Positions 21,684-33,440 of a stretch of DNA of 64,000 nt are shown in pieces. Position numbers and translations under genes: made by a program. The notes under the pieces are model-generated. The model had not been told where the DNA came from. It saw nothing but the letters and a program-made list of their open reading frames with translations, and did not search any database. Source of the stretch: Persicaria tinctoria (Eukaryota; Streptophyta; Magnoliopsida; Caryophyllales; Polygonaceae); NCBI GenBank assembly GCA_037127255.1, contig JBANSL010000002.1, positions 8,352,001 through 8,416,000 of the forward strand, given 5' to 3'. Within the stretch, counting starts at the first letter, position 1. Every line of letters begins with the position of its first letter.

Positions 21684-24600
21684 GTTTTTTTTTTTTTGGT
21701 AAACAAAACCTGGAGAAAAACTCCAAGGACAAAATCCGGACTACACAACAAACAAACGGGGAGTAGTCCTTCCCCTACAATCGTCCTCCATTAGGCTCAA
21801 GACACCATCCGGTGGCTCAACGAGACCATGGTAACCTAACGGGAAGGCATGGGCGATCCCTGCGAGGGTGTCGGCGACAAAGTTCGCCTCCCTGAAGACA
21901 TGTTTGAATCGGATGGTCCAATTCAATCTATGGAAGCCTTGGCAACGAGCAACCAGGCTAGACATCGGATGAAACTCCTTCACCCCATTTTGGATCAAGT
22001 TCAGGGCGGTCAGCGAGTCGGACTCGAGGACTACATTGCGCCAGCCCAGCTCCCACGCTCTACTGAGCCCTCCGACGATGCCCCACAACTCGGCAGCAAT
22101 CACCGGAACACACCCTATATTTTGGACAAAACCTCCCAGCCAGCGACCCTCGGCATCTCGAATCAGACCACCCGCTGCGCCTTCACCATTTCTATTGACC
22201 GATCCGTCCACATTCACCTTAGCCCAGCCCTCCTCCGGTCTCTCCCAACCAATGCTCTTGGTCATGCTATCTTTGTCCATCCTTGCTTCGGTTCCAGAAT
22301 TCCAAGCCTCCTTGTACTGCCTAGTGATCGCCGTCACAAATTCCGCTTTGTCTGGTCTGCTGCCGCTGTTGCCGAAGGCCCTTTCGTTTCTCCAGCGCCA
22401 CGCCCACCACGCAGCATTGGCGAAGAGACAAGCCCACTCGGTCCCATCCGCCCTTCTAATATTAGACATGATATTAGCTCTCCACCAACCTGCAAAAGGT
22501 AAAGAGAAGAAATCAGCATCTTTTCTATGACAGACCAAACCTTGCCACAAATCATAAATGAGGGGGCAGTCCCTTAGAATGTGGAGCGTAGTTTCTGGCA
22601 CCCCGGAACAGTCCGAGCATGTTGAGTCCTCCGCCAGGTGCCGTCTGCACCTCTCCTCGTTCGTCAAAATAGCACCTCGCGTGACAAGCCACAAGAACAT
22701 TCGAACCCTCTCCGTCACTTTCAATTTCCAAATCCTGTTGTACACAACACTATCCATACAAGCAAATGAGTTGGCTTTAGTTAAGCGCTCGTAGGCTGCT
22801 TTGATCGAATAGTTCCCATCCGAGGCATCATTCCAAGAAATCCTGTCCGGCATATCACCACCCTCCGAGACAGCGTTTGCTGCTATCCTCATAAGCATCC
22901 CAGCAGGGATCAGCTCGGAAATCTCATTCCACTTCCATCCCACTCCCGGAGACCAATACGAGTTCACCGTTCTGTCACGATCCGCAACGTGGATGGGGCC
23001 TCTAGCCTGCTCCACCAAAGGCGCATCCGAGAGCCAATTATCTTTCCAAAAGCTCACCGTGTTGCCATCTCCTATGATCCATCTGGTGCCCTCACTCACC
23101 ACCATCTCCAAGCTCTTGCGCATACAGGTCCAGATTGCCGAGGCACCCGTCACACAAGCTCCCGAGTCCCTCACATACTTGCCCTGCAAAACCTTACACC
23201 AAATGTCATTATCATTGCAATTTAAAAACCGCCAAACGAGTTTCCCATTAATCGCCACATTCAGCTCATTCATGGATCTTAATCCCAGCCCTCCTTTGCA
23301 CTTCGCCTTGCACATATCACTCCACGCCACAAGATGGATTTTGCGACCTTCCTCACTATCTCCCCAAATAAAGTTGCGGCGTTTCCTATCGATCAAGTCG
23401 CACGTTGCTTTCGGAATTGACACAGTAGCCATAGAGTAGACCGGAATCGACTCAAGCACCGACTTAGCAAGGGTCACCCGGCCCGCCAAGCTCAAGTGAT
23501 TCCTCCTCCATCCCGCAAGGCGACCATCAATCTTGTCAACCAGAGGCCTGAAAGTCTCCACTCCAATCCGAGAGTGCAAGATTGGCATGCCGAGGTAGCT
23601 TCCGAGGTTATCAGTAACCTCGAAACCGCACTCCTGCCTCAGCCCCTCCGTCACCTCTCTACCGACATGGGGAGAAACGAACAATTTTGATTTATTCGTG
23701 TTCACCCGCTGTCCAGAGGCCCTACAGAACACATCAAGAATACCTTTGATGATCCTAAGTTGCTGAACTGACGCTTCCGCAACTAGGACGATGTCGTCAG
23801 CGAACATAACGTGAGAAATGATAGGGCCTCTCCTAGTCAATTTAGCAGGTTTCCAATCACCCTTAGCAACCGCCCTATCCACCAGATGGCTTAACCTTTC
23901 CATACACAAGATGAATATATACGGGGAAATCGGGTCTCCCTGCCTAAGCCCTCTAGAAGGCTCAAACTCTTGAGTAACCTCGCCATTAACAAGGACCCGA
24001 GTGGTCACCGTACTGATGCACTTACTCACCCATTCCACCCACTTGTCCGGAAAACCCGCATCCACCAGAGTATCGCAAATAAAGTCCCATCTCAACCGAT
24101 CATAGGCTTTCTCGAGGTCGATTTTCAGAATCATCCACCCCTTCAAACCTTTCTTCTTACGCATCGAATGGACCAGCTCTTGCACAATAACAATGTTGTC
24201 CGTGATTTGCCTGCCTGGAACAAAACTTCCCTGCGTTGGACCGATAATGTCTTTCAGAAGCGGCCGGATCCTATTCGCCATAATCTTAGTAATAATCTTG
24301 TAAAGCACATTGCACAGGCTTATGGGCCTATAATGGGAGACGGCTTCCGGCCTCGCCACCTTTGCCAATAAGACAATCAGAGTCTCATTAGTCGACCTCG
24401 GCATGTAAGAAGAGGCAAAAAAATCCCTAACAAAACCGACCACAGTACTCCCAACAGTATCCCAGCATTTCTGAAAGAAACCGGCTTGAAAACCATCGAT
24501 GCCTGGAGCCTTAAGAGCCCCCATCTCCTTGACCGCCTGGTAGATCTCCCCACTCGTGATCGGACCATCAAAGTGCTCCCAACGATCCTCCGACAGAACT

Positions 24601-25522
24601 GGAAACGCACCCCCCTCCCAAAAGAAAGGCGTCAGTTCTTCCACCGGAATGGTATACAACCTATGAAAGAACTCCACCACCTTATGCTCTATCCTGGTTC
24701 CATCCAGAATCTCCGTCCCATCCTCCTCCCTCAGCACCTGAATTCTGTTTCTCTTCCGACGAATAACCGTCGACAGATGAAAATAGGAAGTATTCCGATC
24801 ACCCGCCCTAAGCCAGTTCTCACGCGACTTCTGGAACCATAAGATCTCTTCTTGCTCTAAGGTCAAATCAAGCTTCCTTTGAAGATTAGAAACTCTCTCA
24901 ATCAGCTCATCGGAGGGATTAGTCGCAAGAGCCGATTGAGCCTCCTTAATATCCTTAGCAATCTCGGCTTTCCTCTCAAAGATGTTACCGAAAACCTCTC
25001 GATTCCACTTAATCAGGCAGTCTTTCAACAAATCCAGCGCCGACGGGGCGTCAGCCTCCGACTGCCACGAGTCCTTGACGAGCTTACCAAAATCAGGATG
25101 CGTAAACCAAGCCGCCTGGAACCTGAACGGCCTGCGCAACTTGTTCATCTTAACCGGAGCGTCCATCGTAAAAAGGAGAGGACAATGGTCCGAGCCATGC
25201 ATCGGAAGGTGTCTAACAAGAGCCTCCGGCCATTCGAGACGAGCAGCCGCATTCCCCAGGACCCTATCCAGCCTCCGAGCCTTGAACGTATCCGTAGAAT
25301 TTCCCCTAGACCAGGTGAAAGTAGCCCCTACGAACCCCAAGTCGATCATATCGGCCATACTCATCCACTCCCTGAATCGATCCGCGTCAGCCGAGATCAG
25401 ACCATCCTCATCCTGCTGCTCCCAATCATGGATAATGCAATTAAAATCCCCGCCAGCAAAAAGGGGCCCCGACAGCCCACTCGTAGCCTCGGCGATGTCC
25501 CTCCAAAAGATCCGGCGCTCAT
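21684..25522 (-). mobile_element. 5'-truncated L1-type LINE with 18-bp TSD
   Basis: A minus-strand LINE, with its poly-A seen as a T run at about 21686-21700, is flanked by a perfect 18-bp duplication GGTTTTGTGTTGTATGTT (21666-21683 and 25523-25540). The 5' end is cut inside the endonuclease domain, as expected from incomplete reverse transcription. The sequence is much richer in GC than its surroundings. It belongs to a different L1 subgroup from the LINE at 4760. Confidence 0.95.
21741..25520 (-). CDS. LINE ORF2, endonuclease-truncated but otherwise open (about 1259 codons)
   Basis: One frame is open from the 5' truncation point to the stop at 21741. It starts within the endonuclease (ERRIFWRDIAEATSG, then FAGGDFNCIIHDWEQQ), followed by MHGSDHCPLLF. 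The reverse transcriptase carries IGPTQGSFVPGRQITDN, ILKIDLEKAYDRLRWDF, SRGLRQGDPISPY and MFADDIVLV. Next come a zinc-binding region (IWKLKVTERVRMFLWL, CSDCSGVPETTLHILRDC) and RNase H (AKVNVDGSVN, AAELWGIVGGL, LESDSLTALNLI). The first in-frame ATG is at 25364, giving 1207 residues. No stop or frameshift is visible, so the insertion is young, but the N-terminal half of the endonuclease is lost and autonomous movement is not expected. Many antisense frames through it are shadows. Confidence 0.93.
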   Translation of the reverse strand, partial: ERRIFWRDIAEATSGLSGPLFAGGDFNCIIHDWEQQDEDGLISADADRFREWMSMADMIDLGFVGATFTWSRGNSTDTFKARRLDRVLGNAAARLEWPEALVRHLPMHGSDHCPLLFTMDAPVKMNKLRRPFRFQAAWFTHPDFGKLVKDSWQSEADAPSALDLLKDCLIKWNREVFGNIFERKAEIAKDIKEAQSALATNPSDELIERVSNLQRKLDLTLEQEEILWFQKSRENWLRAGDRNTSYFHLSTVIRRKRNRIQVLREEDGTEILDGTRIEHKVVEFFHRLYTIPVEELTPFFWEGGAFPVLSEDRWEHFDGPITSGEIYQAVKEMGALKAPGIDGFQAGFFQKCWDTVGSTVVGFVRDFFASSYMPRSTNETLIVLLAKVARPEAVSHYRPISLCNVLYKIITKIMANRIRPLLKDIIGPTQGSFVPGRQITDNIVIVQELVHSMRKKKGLKGWMILKIDLEKAYDRLRWDFICDTLVDAGFPDKWVEWVSKCISTVTTRVLVNGEVTQEFEPSRGLRQGDPISPYIFILCMERLSHLVDRAVAKGDWKPAKLTRRGPIISHVMFADDIVLVAEASVQQLRIIKGILDVFCRASGQRVNTNKSKLFVSPHVGREVTEGLRQECGFEVTDNLGSYLGMPILHSRIGVETFRPLVDKIDGRLAGWRRNHLSLAGRVTLAKSVLESIPVYSMATVSIPKATCDLIDRKRRNFIWGDSEEGRKIHLVAWSDMCKAKCKGGLGLRSMNELNVAINGKLVWRFLNCNDNDIWCKVLQGKYVRDSGACVTGASAIWTCMRKSLEMVVSEGTRWIIGDGNTVSFWKDNWLSDAPLVEQARGPIHVADRDRTVNSYWSPGVGWKWNEISELIPAGMLMRIAANAVSEGGDMPDRISWNDASDGNYSIKAAYERLTKANSFACMDSVVYNRIWKLKVTERVRMFLWLVTRGAILTNEERCRRHLAEDSTCSDCSGVPETTLHILRDCPLIYDLWQGLVCHRKDADFFSLPFAGWWRANIMSNIRRADGTEWACLFANAAWWAWRWRNERAFGNSGSRPDKAEFVTAITRQYKEAWNSGTEARMDKDSMTKSIGWERPEEGWAKVNVDGSVNRNGEGAAGGLIRDAEGRWLGGFVQNIGCVPVIAAELWGIVGGLSRAWELGWRNVVLESDSLTALNLIQNGVKEFHPMSSLVARCQGFHRLNWTIRFKHVFREANFVADTLAGIAHAFPLGYHGLVEPPDGVLSLMEDDCRGRTTPRLFVV

Positions 25523-25759
25523 GGTTTTGTGTTGTATGTTTGGCCTTTTGAGATTCAGGTTTGTCTGATCTCGACTTTATAAAAAAAACTTGCTTTGTAT
25601 AAAGATCTCATTGTGTGTGAGTCCACTAGAGATGGTGTCTACCGTCAAATACGCGACGTAACTCACCAAACTTATACACTATAGTACTAAAATGACGTTC
25701 GGCATCAAAAGTTTGAGCAATACAAATTTATTATATAGTTGGTCAGCTACTCATTCTAT

Positions 25760-26506
25760 TAGGGCTGACAATTGGTACGGAAATTACCATACCAACCATG
25801 TACCAACCACAAACCAACTATGTTGGTAACCACACTTGTGGTAACCAACATGATGGTAACCATTGTGGTGGTAACCACATGAAGGTGGTACGGTAATGGT
25901 AATAAAATTTGAATACCATGGTTACCGAGTATGTATATTAATTTTTTTTTATTTAATGTTTTATTTTCATTACCTTTGAGTTTTAAGTTTTTAATTTTTA
26001 TTTTGTGTTTTGATTTTGACTTAAATTGGTCATTTCTACTTTTTTCTATTAGAAACAGTAGGAACATTTTGAATGATTGAAGACTTTGAACTTGTTTCGT
26101 ATGAACTTGCAGGAACATTTTAAATGTTTGAACAATTGAACTTTGTTTGTTTCTTCAAGACTTTGAACTTGATTGGTTTGAATTGGTCTGTACTTTAGGT
26201 TGTGAACTTGATTTATTTTAACCTTTAAAAGATGGTGACCATATTATTTTTTGTAATCATATTTTTTTGTTCGATAACTTTGATAACCACCGAAAGGTAG
26301 CCAAGGGGTTTCAAAAAAAATACAAACAGAATTAAAGCTTGGTAACCATGGTAATGTACCGACGGTAACCACAAATCGTGGTTACCACATATGCGGTAAC
26401 CACGACTTGTGGTTGGTACTTGGTATAAAAATTTGCGTACCACCAGTTTGTGGTTGGTACGTGGTAATCACCATTTTTTCGTGGTAACCGTACCATGCCA
26501 ACCCTA
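25760..26506. mobile_element. hAT-type non-autonomous element with 8-bp TSD
   Basis: The ends are TAGGGCTGACAATTGG and CATGCCAACCCTA, flanked by a perfect 8-bp duplication CATTCTAT (25752-25759 and 26507-26514). Sub-terminal regions are packed with GGTAACCAC / GTGGTTACC / GGTTGGTAC motifs in both directions. There is no transposase. The ends and TSD length fit the hAT superfamily. Confidence 0.9.
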
Positions 26507-26645
26507 CATTCTATAATTAGCTAATGTTTATGTGTTAGTTGTTTGTGCATATACTTAAATTAATTATAAAAAAAAAGTCCAATGAATATGTAGTATTGTA
26601 GTTGTATTATTTAGTTTAGGTTTATCATTTAGAGAAAGGAAAGGG

Positions 26646-27040
26646 CGTCCTGTATAATCTAGATGATCGTGGTTAGATTCGTGGTTTTCAAAGATCCTTC
26701 ATCTAGGTGAAGGTAACGTCAGTGATCCGCTCTTCCACAAGTTTCGCCCTTTCCGAAGGTGGGTTACTGTTCTCCGCCTTCTCGGCGTCGAGGCGCCGTG
26801 AGAGTCGTCACGCTCTCCCGTGTTCTCGGCATTCGTGGCTCGCTTGATATCCTCCTCGTCTCCTCCACTCGCAGATAGATTTGTATGGGCTGTTTGGGGG
26901 GTTTTCTTTCTCTTGGTTGATTTGTGTTATCTAGTACTATGTTATAGGTTGACGGCTTGTCCATCTGCAGTATCGTCAGCCTCTTGAGTTATCATGTTGT
27001 CTGGTTCTTAAATTCTTACCTAGCTTATAAAAAAAAAAAA
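26646..27040 (+). mobile_element. retroposed element (SINE or truncated LINE), ~395 bp
   Basis: It is flanked by a 17-18 bp near-perfect duplication (TTTAGAGAAAGGAAAGGG at 26628 and TTAGAGAAAGGGAAGGG at 27041) and ends in TTATAAAAAAAAAAAA. The 5' half is GC-rich and gives no LINE protein. No tRNA-type box pair is obvious. The 3' motif AATTCTTACCTA resembles the end of the LINE at 4760-9855. Confidence 0.75.
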
Positions 27041-27057
27041 TTAGAGAAAGGGAAGGG

Positions 27058-28938
27058 AATGAATGTGTGCGTGGGGCAATGGTTGTGTGTTGTTACAGAG
27101 TCTAATCAGAGATTTTTCACCCTTAAATTATTTTTCTTCCCAATCTCTTTGGCTTTTTTTGAAGGAAAAAAAAATTCAATGGGTTAATGATGAAAAATAA
27201 GGTGGTTGTGCTTTTCGGTGGCCTTCTCTGAGTCCACTTTGAAAGGCCTTTTTTCCCACTTTGAAAATTCCTCCTCATCGTCAGCCTGTCTTGCTATCTA
27301 GCTGTGATCGAGTTTGCGCGCTCTACCGACAAACCAATAAGTATGAAGAAAGATCAAAATCTCAAGGAGAATATTTGGTTAATCTCTAATCAGATTTATT
27401 AATTAGTGATCAGCATTATGAATTAAAGAAATATTTTAATAAAGATGATTGGCAGGCAGATCAAATCTTTGATCACTCATCAGTCTCAAATCATTCTTTA
27501 CAAATTTTATTCTCTAATAATTTTACCTCCTGAATCCACTAGTTTTAATTCACTGTGTTTTCATGAATTCGATAAGTCGTTAAGAAACGATAGTATGTAA
27601 GTCGCCTAAATTAGTAAAGTCGAGTGACAAATCATCGGATAGGATACTAGAATCTTGATCGATCCTCTTGAGAAGAGGCGCAATATCTTTGGTATATAAT
27701 ACTAAGGGTTAGTACAGGGGACGGATTATAATCTAACTAAAATTGAAAAAATGAATTAAAATAATTTTTATTTTTCAAATTTAAAAGTCATTGTGAGTGT
27801 AATTTTCTTGAGAATATTAATAAATCCCATAATAAGAGCCTAATTAGTTGCTCCTTTATTCTTGGGATAGGGGAGTGACGTGTGTATCGATCTGACAGGG
27901 TCCTTCCCTTGACTCAGTCTGGAATCTCAGGATGTCGGAGCCCGTGCTGCAGCCTATATTTTTACTAGACTTGATTTTGCTATTGCTAAGGGGTAGGAGC
28001 CCAGATAGTATCTCGCCTACCCACTAATTTCTTGTAGTATGAATTGAAAATATAATAATAATAATAATTACGGAAGATCAATAATGTATCTAGCGGGCGT
28101 ATCTTTACAAATGTCCTCGTTGTCTCGTTTAAAATTAACTGTAGCTCCATTTTCCCAAACAGTTCACTGGTTTATACAATATTATACTGTAGTACTTTAT
28201 AATAGTACCTTTCTCCTTTTTCTCTTTTGGTTTTGTCGTCCTCTTAATTAATTCATAAATTATATAACTAAATTTTTTTGTATTTGTTGACTTTAGCTTT
28301 CATCGGTGTGATTGATCCACTAACATGGATGTACCTTAGTGGATTAATCAAAATCTCACTTCAATTCAATGGAGTATATCATTGTCTTTGTATGTTGTAT
28401 GCTACTTTTTAGATTAACCTGTAAATTTTAAGAGAAGTGTATAAAAGGAGAGAGAAGATCCCCCACACACACACATATATATATATATATAGAGATAAAT
28501 CAGGAAATTCGGAAAACTAGAAGATCATAAATGATAATTAAACTCGTAATGAATCTAGATGAAGACATACGATGGGGATTCATATATATGGCCGGGGACG
28601 AGAATAATATATGAAGTGTTTGGAAAAATAGAGATCCTAAATTCCTAATAGGGTGACTGGGTGAGTATTCTCATTCTCATATTGAACCCGTCTTATTGAC
28701 ATTCCTAGTATTGAGTTTTATTGTCTATATATCATATTTTACTTTTAAATAGCATTGCGGATATGCCTTATTGCCTTATCTTAGATGAGAAGGGCTACTT
28801 TATTTGGTTTTGGGCAGTTTGTATTACTTTGAAGACAGATTTAAAATCATTTTAATGTTAATTGGTTTTAAGATTGAATTCGACCATATATGTGTCATGT
28901 GTGACCCCCACTGATCATATATATGAGTTAATAATATA
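27058..28938. other. gene-free AT-rich DNA
   Basis: No coding feature can be supported. A CA/TA microsatellite lies at about 28463-28490. A GC-richer patch at 27850-28020 has no recognised content. Confidence 0.35.
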
Positions 28939-28940
28939 TA

Positions 28941-29177
28941 CTCCCTCCGTTTCCTTTTAAATGACTTTTTCAAGTCATGCACGTAGTTTTATAACGATAA
29001 AAACTATATTAAATATTAATATTTTAATAATATTTTTTTAATAATATTATACTTATCATCAATAAGTATGAGATTGTAAAAAGAAATATTTAAAAAAATT
29101 ATTATTTCATATAGTTTTTCACACCTTAAAAAACGTGCATGAATAGTAAAAAGTCAATTAAAAGGAAACGGAGGGAG
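28941..29177. mobile_element. Stowaway (Tc1/mariner) MITE
   Basis: Ends CTCCCTCCGTTTCC and GGAAACGGAGGGAG with TA duplications on both sides define a 237-bp Stowaway MITE. No coding capacity. Confidence 0.95.
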
Positions 29178-29470
29178 TATTATATTCGTTTATTTTCAAA
29201 CCACATTTTACCCATTGTGTAAAAAATATTTAAAATCATTTTGTGATTGGTGAGATGGAATTATATATACTGACATAAGAGAGACAAGCAAGAACTAAAA
29301 ATAGGTAAGTGGGGTAAAGCATTAACGGATAATAATTACATTAACTCAGACCACAACAAGTATGATTTTGCATGGATACAAACAAGACAGATTTGGATGT
29401 AAAATTCAACACACATATGTTTGGCAAATTGGCGCATCCACCTAACGTGCCAGTTGGTGATTCATATATA

Positions 29471-29474
<4 letters not shown>

Positions 29475-29554
<80 letters not shown>
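29475..29554. repeat. (TA)n microsatellite
   Basis: About 40 uninterrupted TA dinucleotides. An apparent Tyr/Ile repeat reading frame through it is an artefact. Confidence 0.95.
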
Positions 29555-29557
<3 letters not shown>

Positions 29558-30650
29558 TAATTGTAAATAAAGTCAAGTGGAAGCAAACCTTTTACACATT
29601 GCCATGTGTATTGTTTCATCTACATATAGTATTAATATGATTGCATATATAATTATTAACATCAGTCGCATCAATGTTTGTGTGTCCTAATATTTTATCA
29701 AACCTATACCACTGAAAATAAACAAATTAAAGTGGGGTGTGAGAGACAAATGAATGCGATATGATATATATTCGCCTCTTAATTAGGACGACGTATTGTT
29801 ATAAAGTTCCACCAATAGATCTATAAACCTGAGATAATTGGAGGATTAAAATAATTTTAATAGTTAATAGATCCTATACTAAATCTTTCTATTAATTAAA
29901 TAGACCTTTTTATTATTTTTATTACTTTTTTACTCTTAAATAATTTAGTTTAATTAAAAATTAATATGATTAAATAATAACTTTGGAAACTATTTTTTAA
30001 AAATCTTTAAAGATAATAACAATATCTTTTAATTCTATATTCATATAAAACGAGCATGTACTAATTTATTATACGACATATAGTAAATAATGAAATTAGC
30101 TTAATTTGTTTGTAATATATACATACGGATTACAATAACCATAACTAATCACAATACGTTTACCGTAACTATTATATTTATTGTAATAATTAATGTATTA
30201 CAATAAATACAATTAATTGTATTACAATATGAAATGTTAATTAATATCTTATTGTGGTGGTAATTATTGTAATAAAAATATAACAACCATTACAATAAAA
30301 TTATCTAATCTTGGCACTTCCGATTACATTTTTAATGTTGATTTGGCATGGATTTTAGGTTTCACATAACCTTCAATACTGGACAACGGTAGTTTTAGGC
30401 TGTGATTATGACTTTCTAAATCTTTTTTCAAAAAGTTTCAACAAATAAAAGATACGGTAGTTAGGGAGATACTATTATATCTTCTATTTCTATTCTTTTT
30501 ATTTTTCTATAATTTAATTTTGAAATGAAAAAAAAAAAAGTAAATGACTTAATTAGATAATTAGGGACAGTTATGACATTGTAAATTAAAAAGGGTTATA
30601 TTACAATAAAAACACTATAAAGGTCTAAATACCAACAAAAAATATTGAAT
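29555..30650. other. gene-free AT-rich DNA
   Basis: I see only AT-rich sequence, including a stretch of TACAATAA-type short repeats at about 30120-30300. No coding signal. Confidence 0.35.
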
Positions 30651-30770
30651 GTCAAGCCTTACTAGCTTATCTGGTAAGGATGACATGGAATGACCAATAG
30701 GTCACGAGTTCGAATCCCCATCCCTCGCATTGTAATGACCTAAGTGCCTACCTACCTATGAACCTAAAAA
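30651..30770 (+). mobile_element. tRNA-derived SINE
   Basis: A-box-like TAGCTTATCTGG and B-box GAGTTCGAATCC lie about 35 bases apart in the head, as in an RNA polymerase III promoter. A direct duplication with core AAAATATTGAAT flanks the unit (30637-30650 and 30767-30780). About 120 bp. It is not a functional tRNA because the cloverleaf does not close. Confidence 0.75.
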
Positions 30771-32046
30771 AATATTGAATAAGGTCTATAATATTCCCCA
30801 TTCACTAATTTATATAATGCCAGTGCAAGTGATTTACAACTAATTATAATTGCACATGCAACTTCAAGGTCCAAGTGATAATTATAATCCTCTCAAGCTT
30901 TCCCTTACCAATAAGAAAGAGAGCATATCATTATTACGGCCATCTAACTTTAGTAACCGATATATCTCCACCCAAAAAAATAAAACTTTAGTAACCGATT
31001 AATGCTTTCACTTTCATTCTTTTATGGTAATTGGCAAAGGAACTAAGACTGAACGTGAAAAGTATAGTTTTCGGAAAGTTAACCTACTAGAAATTCAATT
31101 CCCGTAAATTGAAAAATTAGAGGAATTGAGAAATTGTGTTTGAGTTTGGATTTTGAATAATAGGAATTGAAATAAGAAAATAGAATTTTCCTATTAAAAA
31201 AATGGAATTGTAACTTATCTATTAGGGATTAAGTAAGTGCACTTACTCCAAAATTGGGGATTTTAAATTCATGAAAATTCAACTTTCTGGATTTTTCTAT
31301 AACAAAAAAAAACAACCAAACGCTGGTATTATCTCAAATCCTTGGGAATTTCAGCTTCTTGAATTTTTGGAATATCAACCAAACGAGCTCTAAAAATGGA
31401 CAATTAATATAGTGGATCGGATCCTTCAAAAAAGTAGTTCAAATGGTAATTATATGTAGCTAGGCGTCTATATAGGCCCGATGGTTAAATTTGTGACAGC
31501 CATTATTAATATATCCCTTAATTACTGTAGTAGGTAAACAATATATACCTTAATTATCATCTTACCTAACAAACATATATTGTGATTCTTAATTTATGGT
31601 ACAAAAATTAACCCTTGTAGATTTGAAGTTATAAAAGAGGCCGGGGGTGCCCACACAAGAAACGGTGGACAATAACATCATCATTACCGGGCGTGGATGA
31701 CCAAATGCTATCACTTCTCACGTGTAGATGGACCACCCCCCAATCCATAAAATTCCAAATTACTGACCAAATCATATAAATCATGGTGTAGTATATAAAT
31801 AGCATTATCTGTAGTAGTTCGGTCTTCTAACTTAATTGTATTAATCATTTTTCAATTAATTGAAAAATTGGAAGTTCCAATTTATTTCAAGTTCCGGTCT
31901 CTACCTAGATTATTTTTTTTAATTTAAAAAAATGCTTCTAATTAAGGTCCAATAGTGATTAGTGAATTGCATTTTTCCTTTATTTTTTTTTTCCTAATTA
32001 AGGTCGAAAGGACTCTAGGACCTTCCACATCGATCATGGTCCAATA
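30771..32046. other. gene-free AT-rich DNA
   Basis: No gene is visible. Short direct repeats (CTAATTAAGGTC and CAATAGTGATTAGT) occur at about 31938-31963 and 31995-32055. Confidence 0.35.
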
Positions 32047-32049
32047 GTG

Positions 32050-32555
32050 ATTAGTTTTTTTTTCCGTTTAGTCTTTTGTTATATAATGACGAAAAGTGCA
32101 TTTGGCCTCATGTGCTCCAATAAAATCCCGAAAGGGTGTTCATGTGCTTGTTTCTTAGGTGGTTCTCGCCAACTCTTTTGGTTGGTCTTGGTGGTCCTTT
32201 TCTTAGTTGAGACTCTAGCTTCTTGGAGTGGGGTCTGACTGGGGTCGAGGCGTCTATGTGATTCGGAAATTTCTTTGGAGGTTCGTCTTCACTGCCCACA
32301 TGGTCTTCTGATGTACCGCTGGCCAGCGCTGTCGCAGTTTGGTGGCGTTTGGCTTCATTCATAGTCTATGTTGTTCCCAACGTGTTAGGTTTAGGTTTGC
32401 TAGGTCTTTCAGAATCGTTTGCTTGTAACTGCCTAGTTTGCACCTTCTGTTTTTCTCATTGTATGCATGGTTGGCGGTTCGCAGTCTGCCGACTTTGTCG
32501 GCCACTCGATGAGCCAGACCTACGTGACCCTCGAATTCTTACCTTATAAAAAAAA
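32050..32555 (+). mobile_element. LINE-type 3' fragment with poly-A
   Basis: It ends CTCGAATTCTTACCTTATAAAAAAAAA, the same terminal motif as at 26646-27040 and, in reverse, at 18789. The preceding 500 bp are GC-richer than the flanks with no intact frame. The 5' boundary is uncertain and no clear duplication was found. Confidence 0.5.
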
Positions 32556-32715
32556 AGGATTAATTGTGTAGAGTGCTGATTCAGTGATTCTATATCAAAA
32601 CACAAAAATTACATTTTATAAGTTAACACGCCTCGCAATATTTTCTTATTTTTATGCTACGTATAAACACGAGCTATACGTGTGGACTATATAAATTGTT
32701 CTTTTTTTTTAGGAA

Positions 32716-32965
32716 TGTTTTTTTTTTTTGATGACGAGTAACCCACCACCTTTGGTGGCAAACACCGTGCACGTGACCCAGCCGGCAAGAGCCACGCACC
32801 AGGTAAACCGACTTGTCCCGACCGGCTTGACCCACTGAAAAAAGAGCAAGACAAACCTTGAATTTTCATCCAAGGAAAGGAGCAGAGGTATGGATCGAAC
32901 CCGAAACCTCCTAACATTTCTCCTTGCTCTCACCAATGAGCCACCCCGAGTCCCCGACTGGGCCA
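32716..32965 (-). mobile_element. tRNA-derived SINE
   Basis: On the minus strand it has an A-box-like TGGCTCATTGGTGAG, a B-box GGGTTCGATCC, a body with GTGGGTTACTCGTCATC and a poly-A tail (the T run at 32716-32730). The member at 53822-54015 has the same order of motifs. Confidence 0.8.
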
Positions 32966-33437
32966 TAAAATTTTGATTTTAATCACACAAGAAGGGGAAA
33001 TGCGTGGAAATAGAGTGTATGTGCTTATGCTCAATAATTGCACCCTTTTTTGACCAATAAATTAGTTTCACTTAAATAGTAGCTTAGATTTAAATAATTC
33101 AACAAAAATCAATCAATTTCATTTGTTATGTATTCTTCAATGAGTGATTAAGTAATGGATATATGGAACATCAAGTGTAAGTAACGTTTGCCATATTTTA
33201 CGTGGATTTAGGAACAGTTAATTAGAACTGGCATTAATTAACAGAATTAACAAAGGGAGTGGGGAGCAAATTCATAAATAAAGGAGGTGTCTACTCGAAA
33301 GCTTTAATTATTAAAAGGTTTCAATTGAATGCTAATTCAATTTTTATTCTCTAAGGAATGATTATACTTTAGAAACCTTTTTGTACCTTGCGCAAATCGA
33401 TGGATAGGGATTTGTGGGATGTTATACTGCACTGCAC
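32966..33437. other. gene-free AT-rich DNA
   Basis: I see nothing supportable in this stretch. Confidence 0.35.
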
Positions 33438-33440
33438 TAA

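Noticed and set aside
21849..25568. Long plus-strand frames across the second LINE
   Set aside because: They are antisense shadows of the GC-rich LINE ORF2; no motifs.
29372..29560. Reading frame ending in Tyr-Ile repeats
   Set aside because: Produced by the (TA)n microsatellite.
30651..30770. tRNA gene
   Set aside because: Box A and B are present but the arms do not pair into a cloverleaf and the unit has a retroposon duplication; called a SINE.
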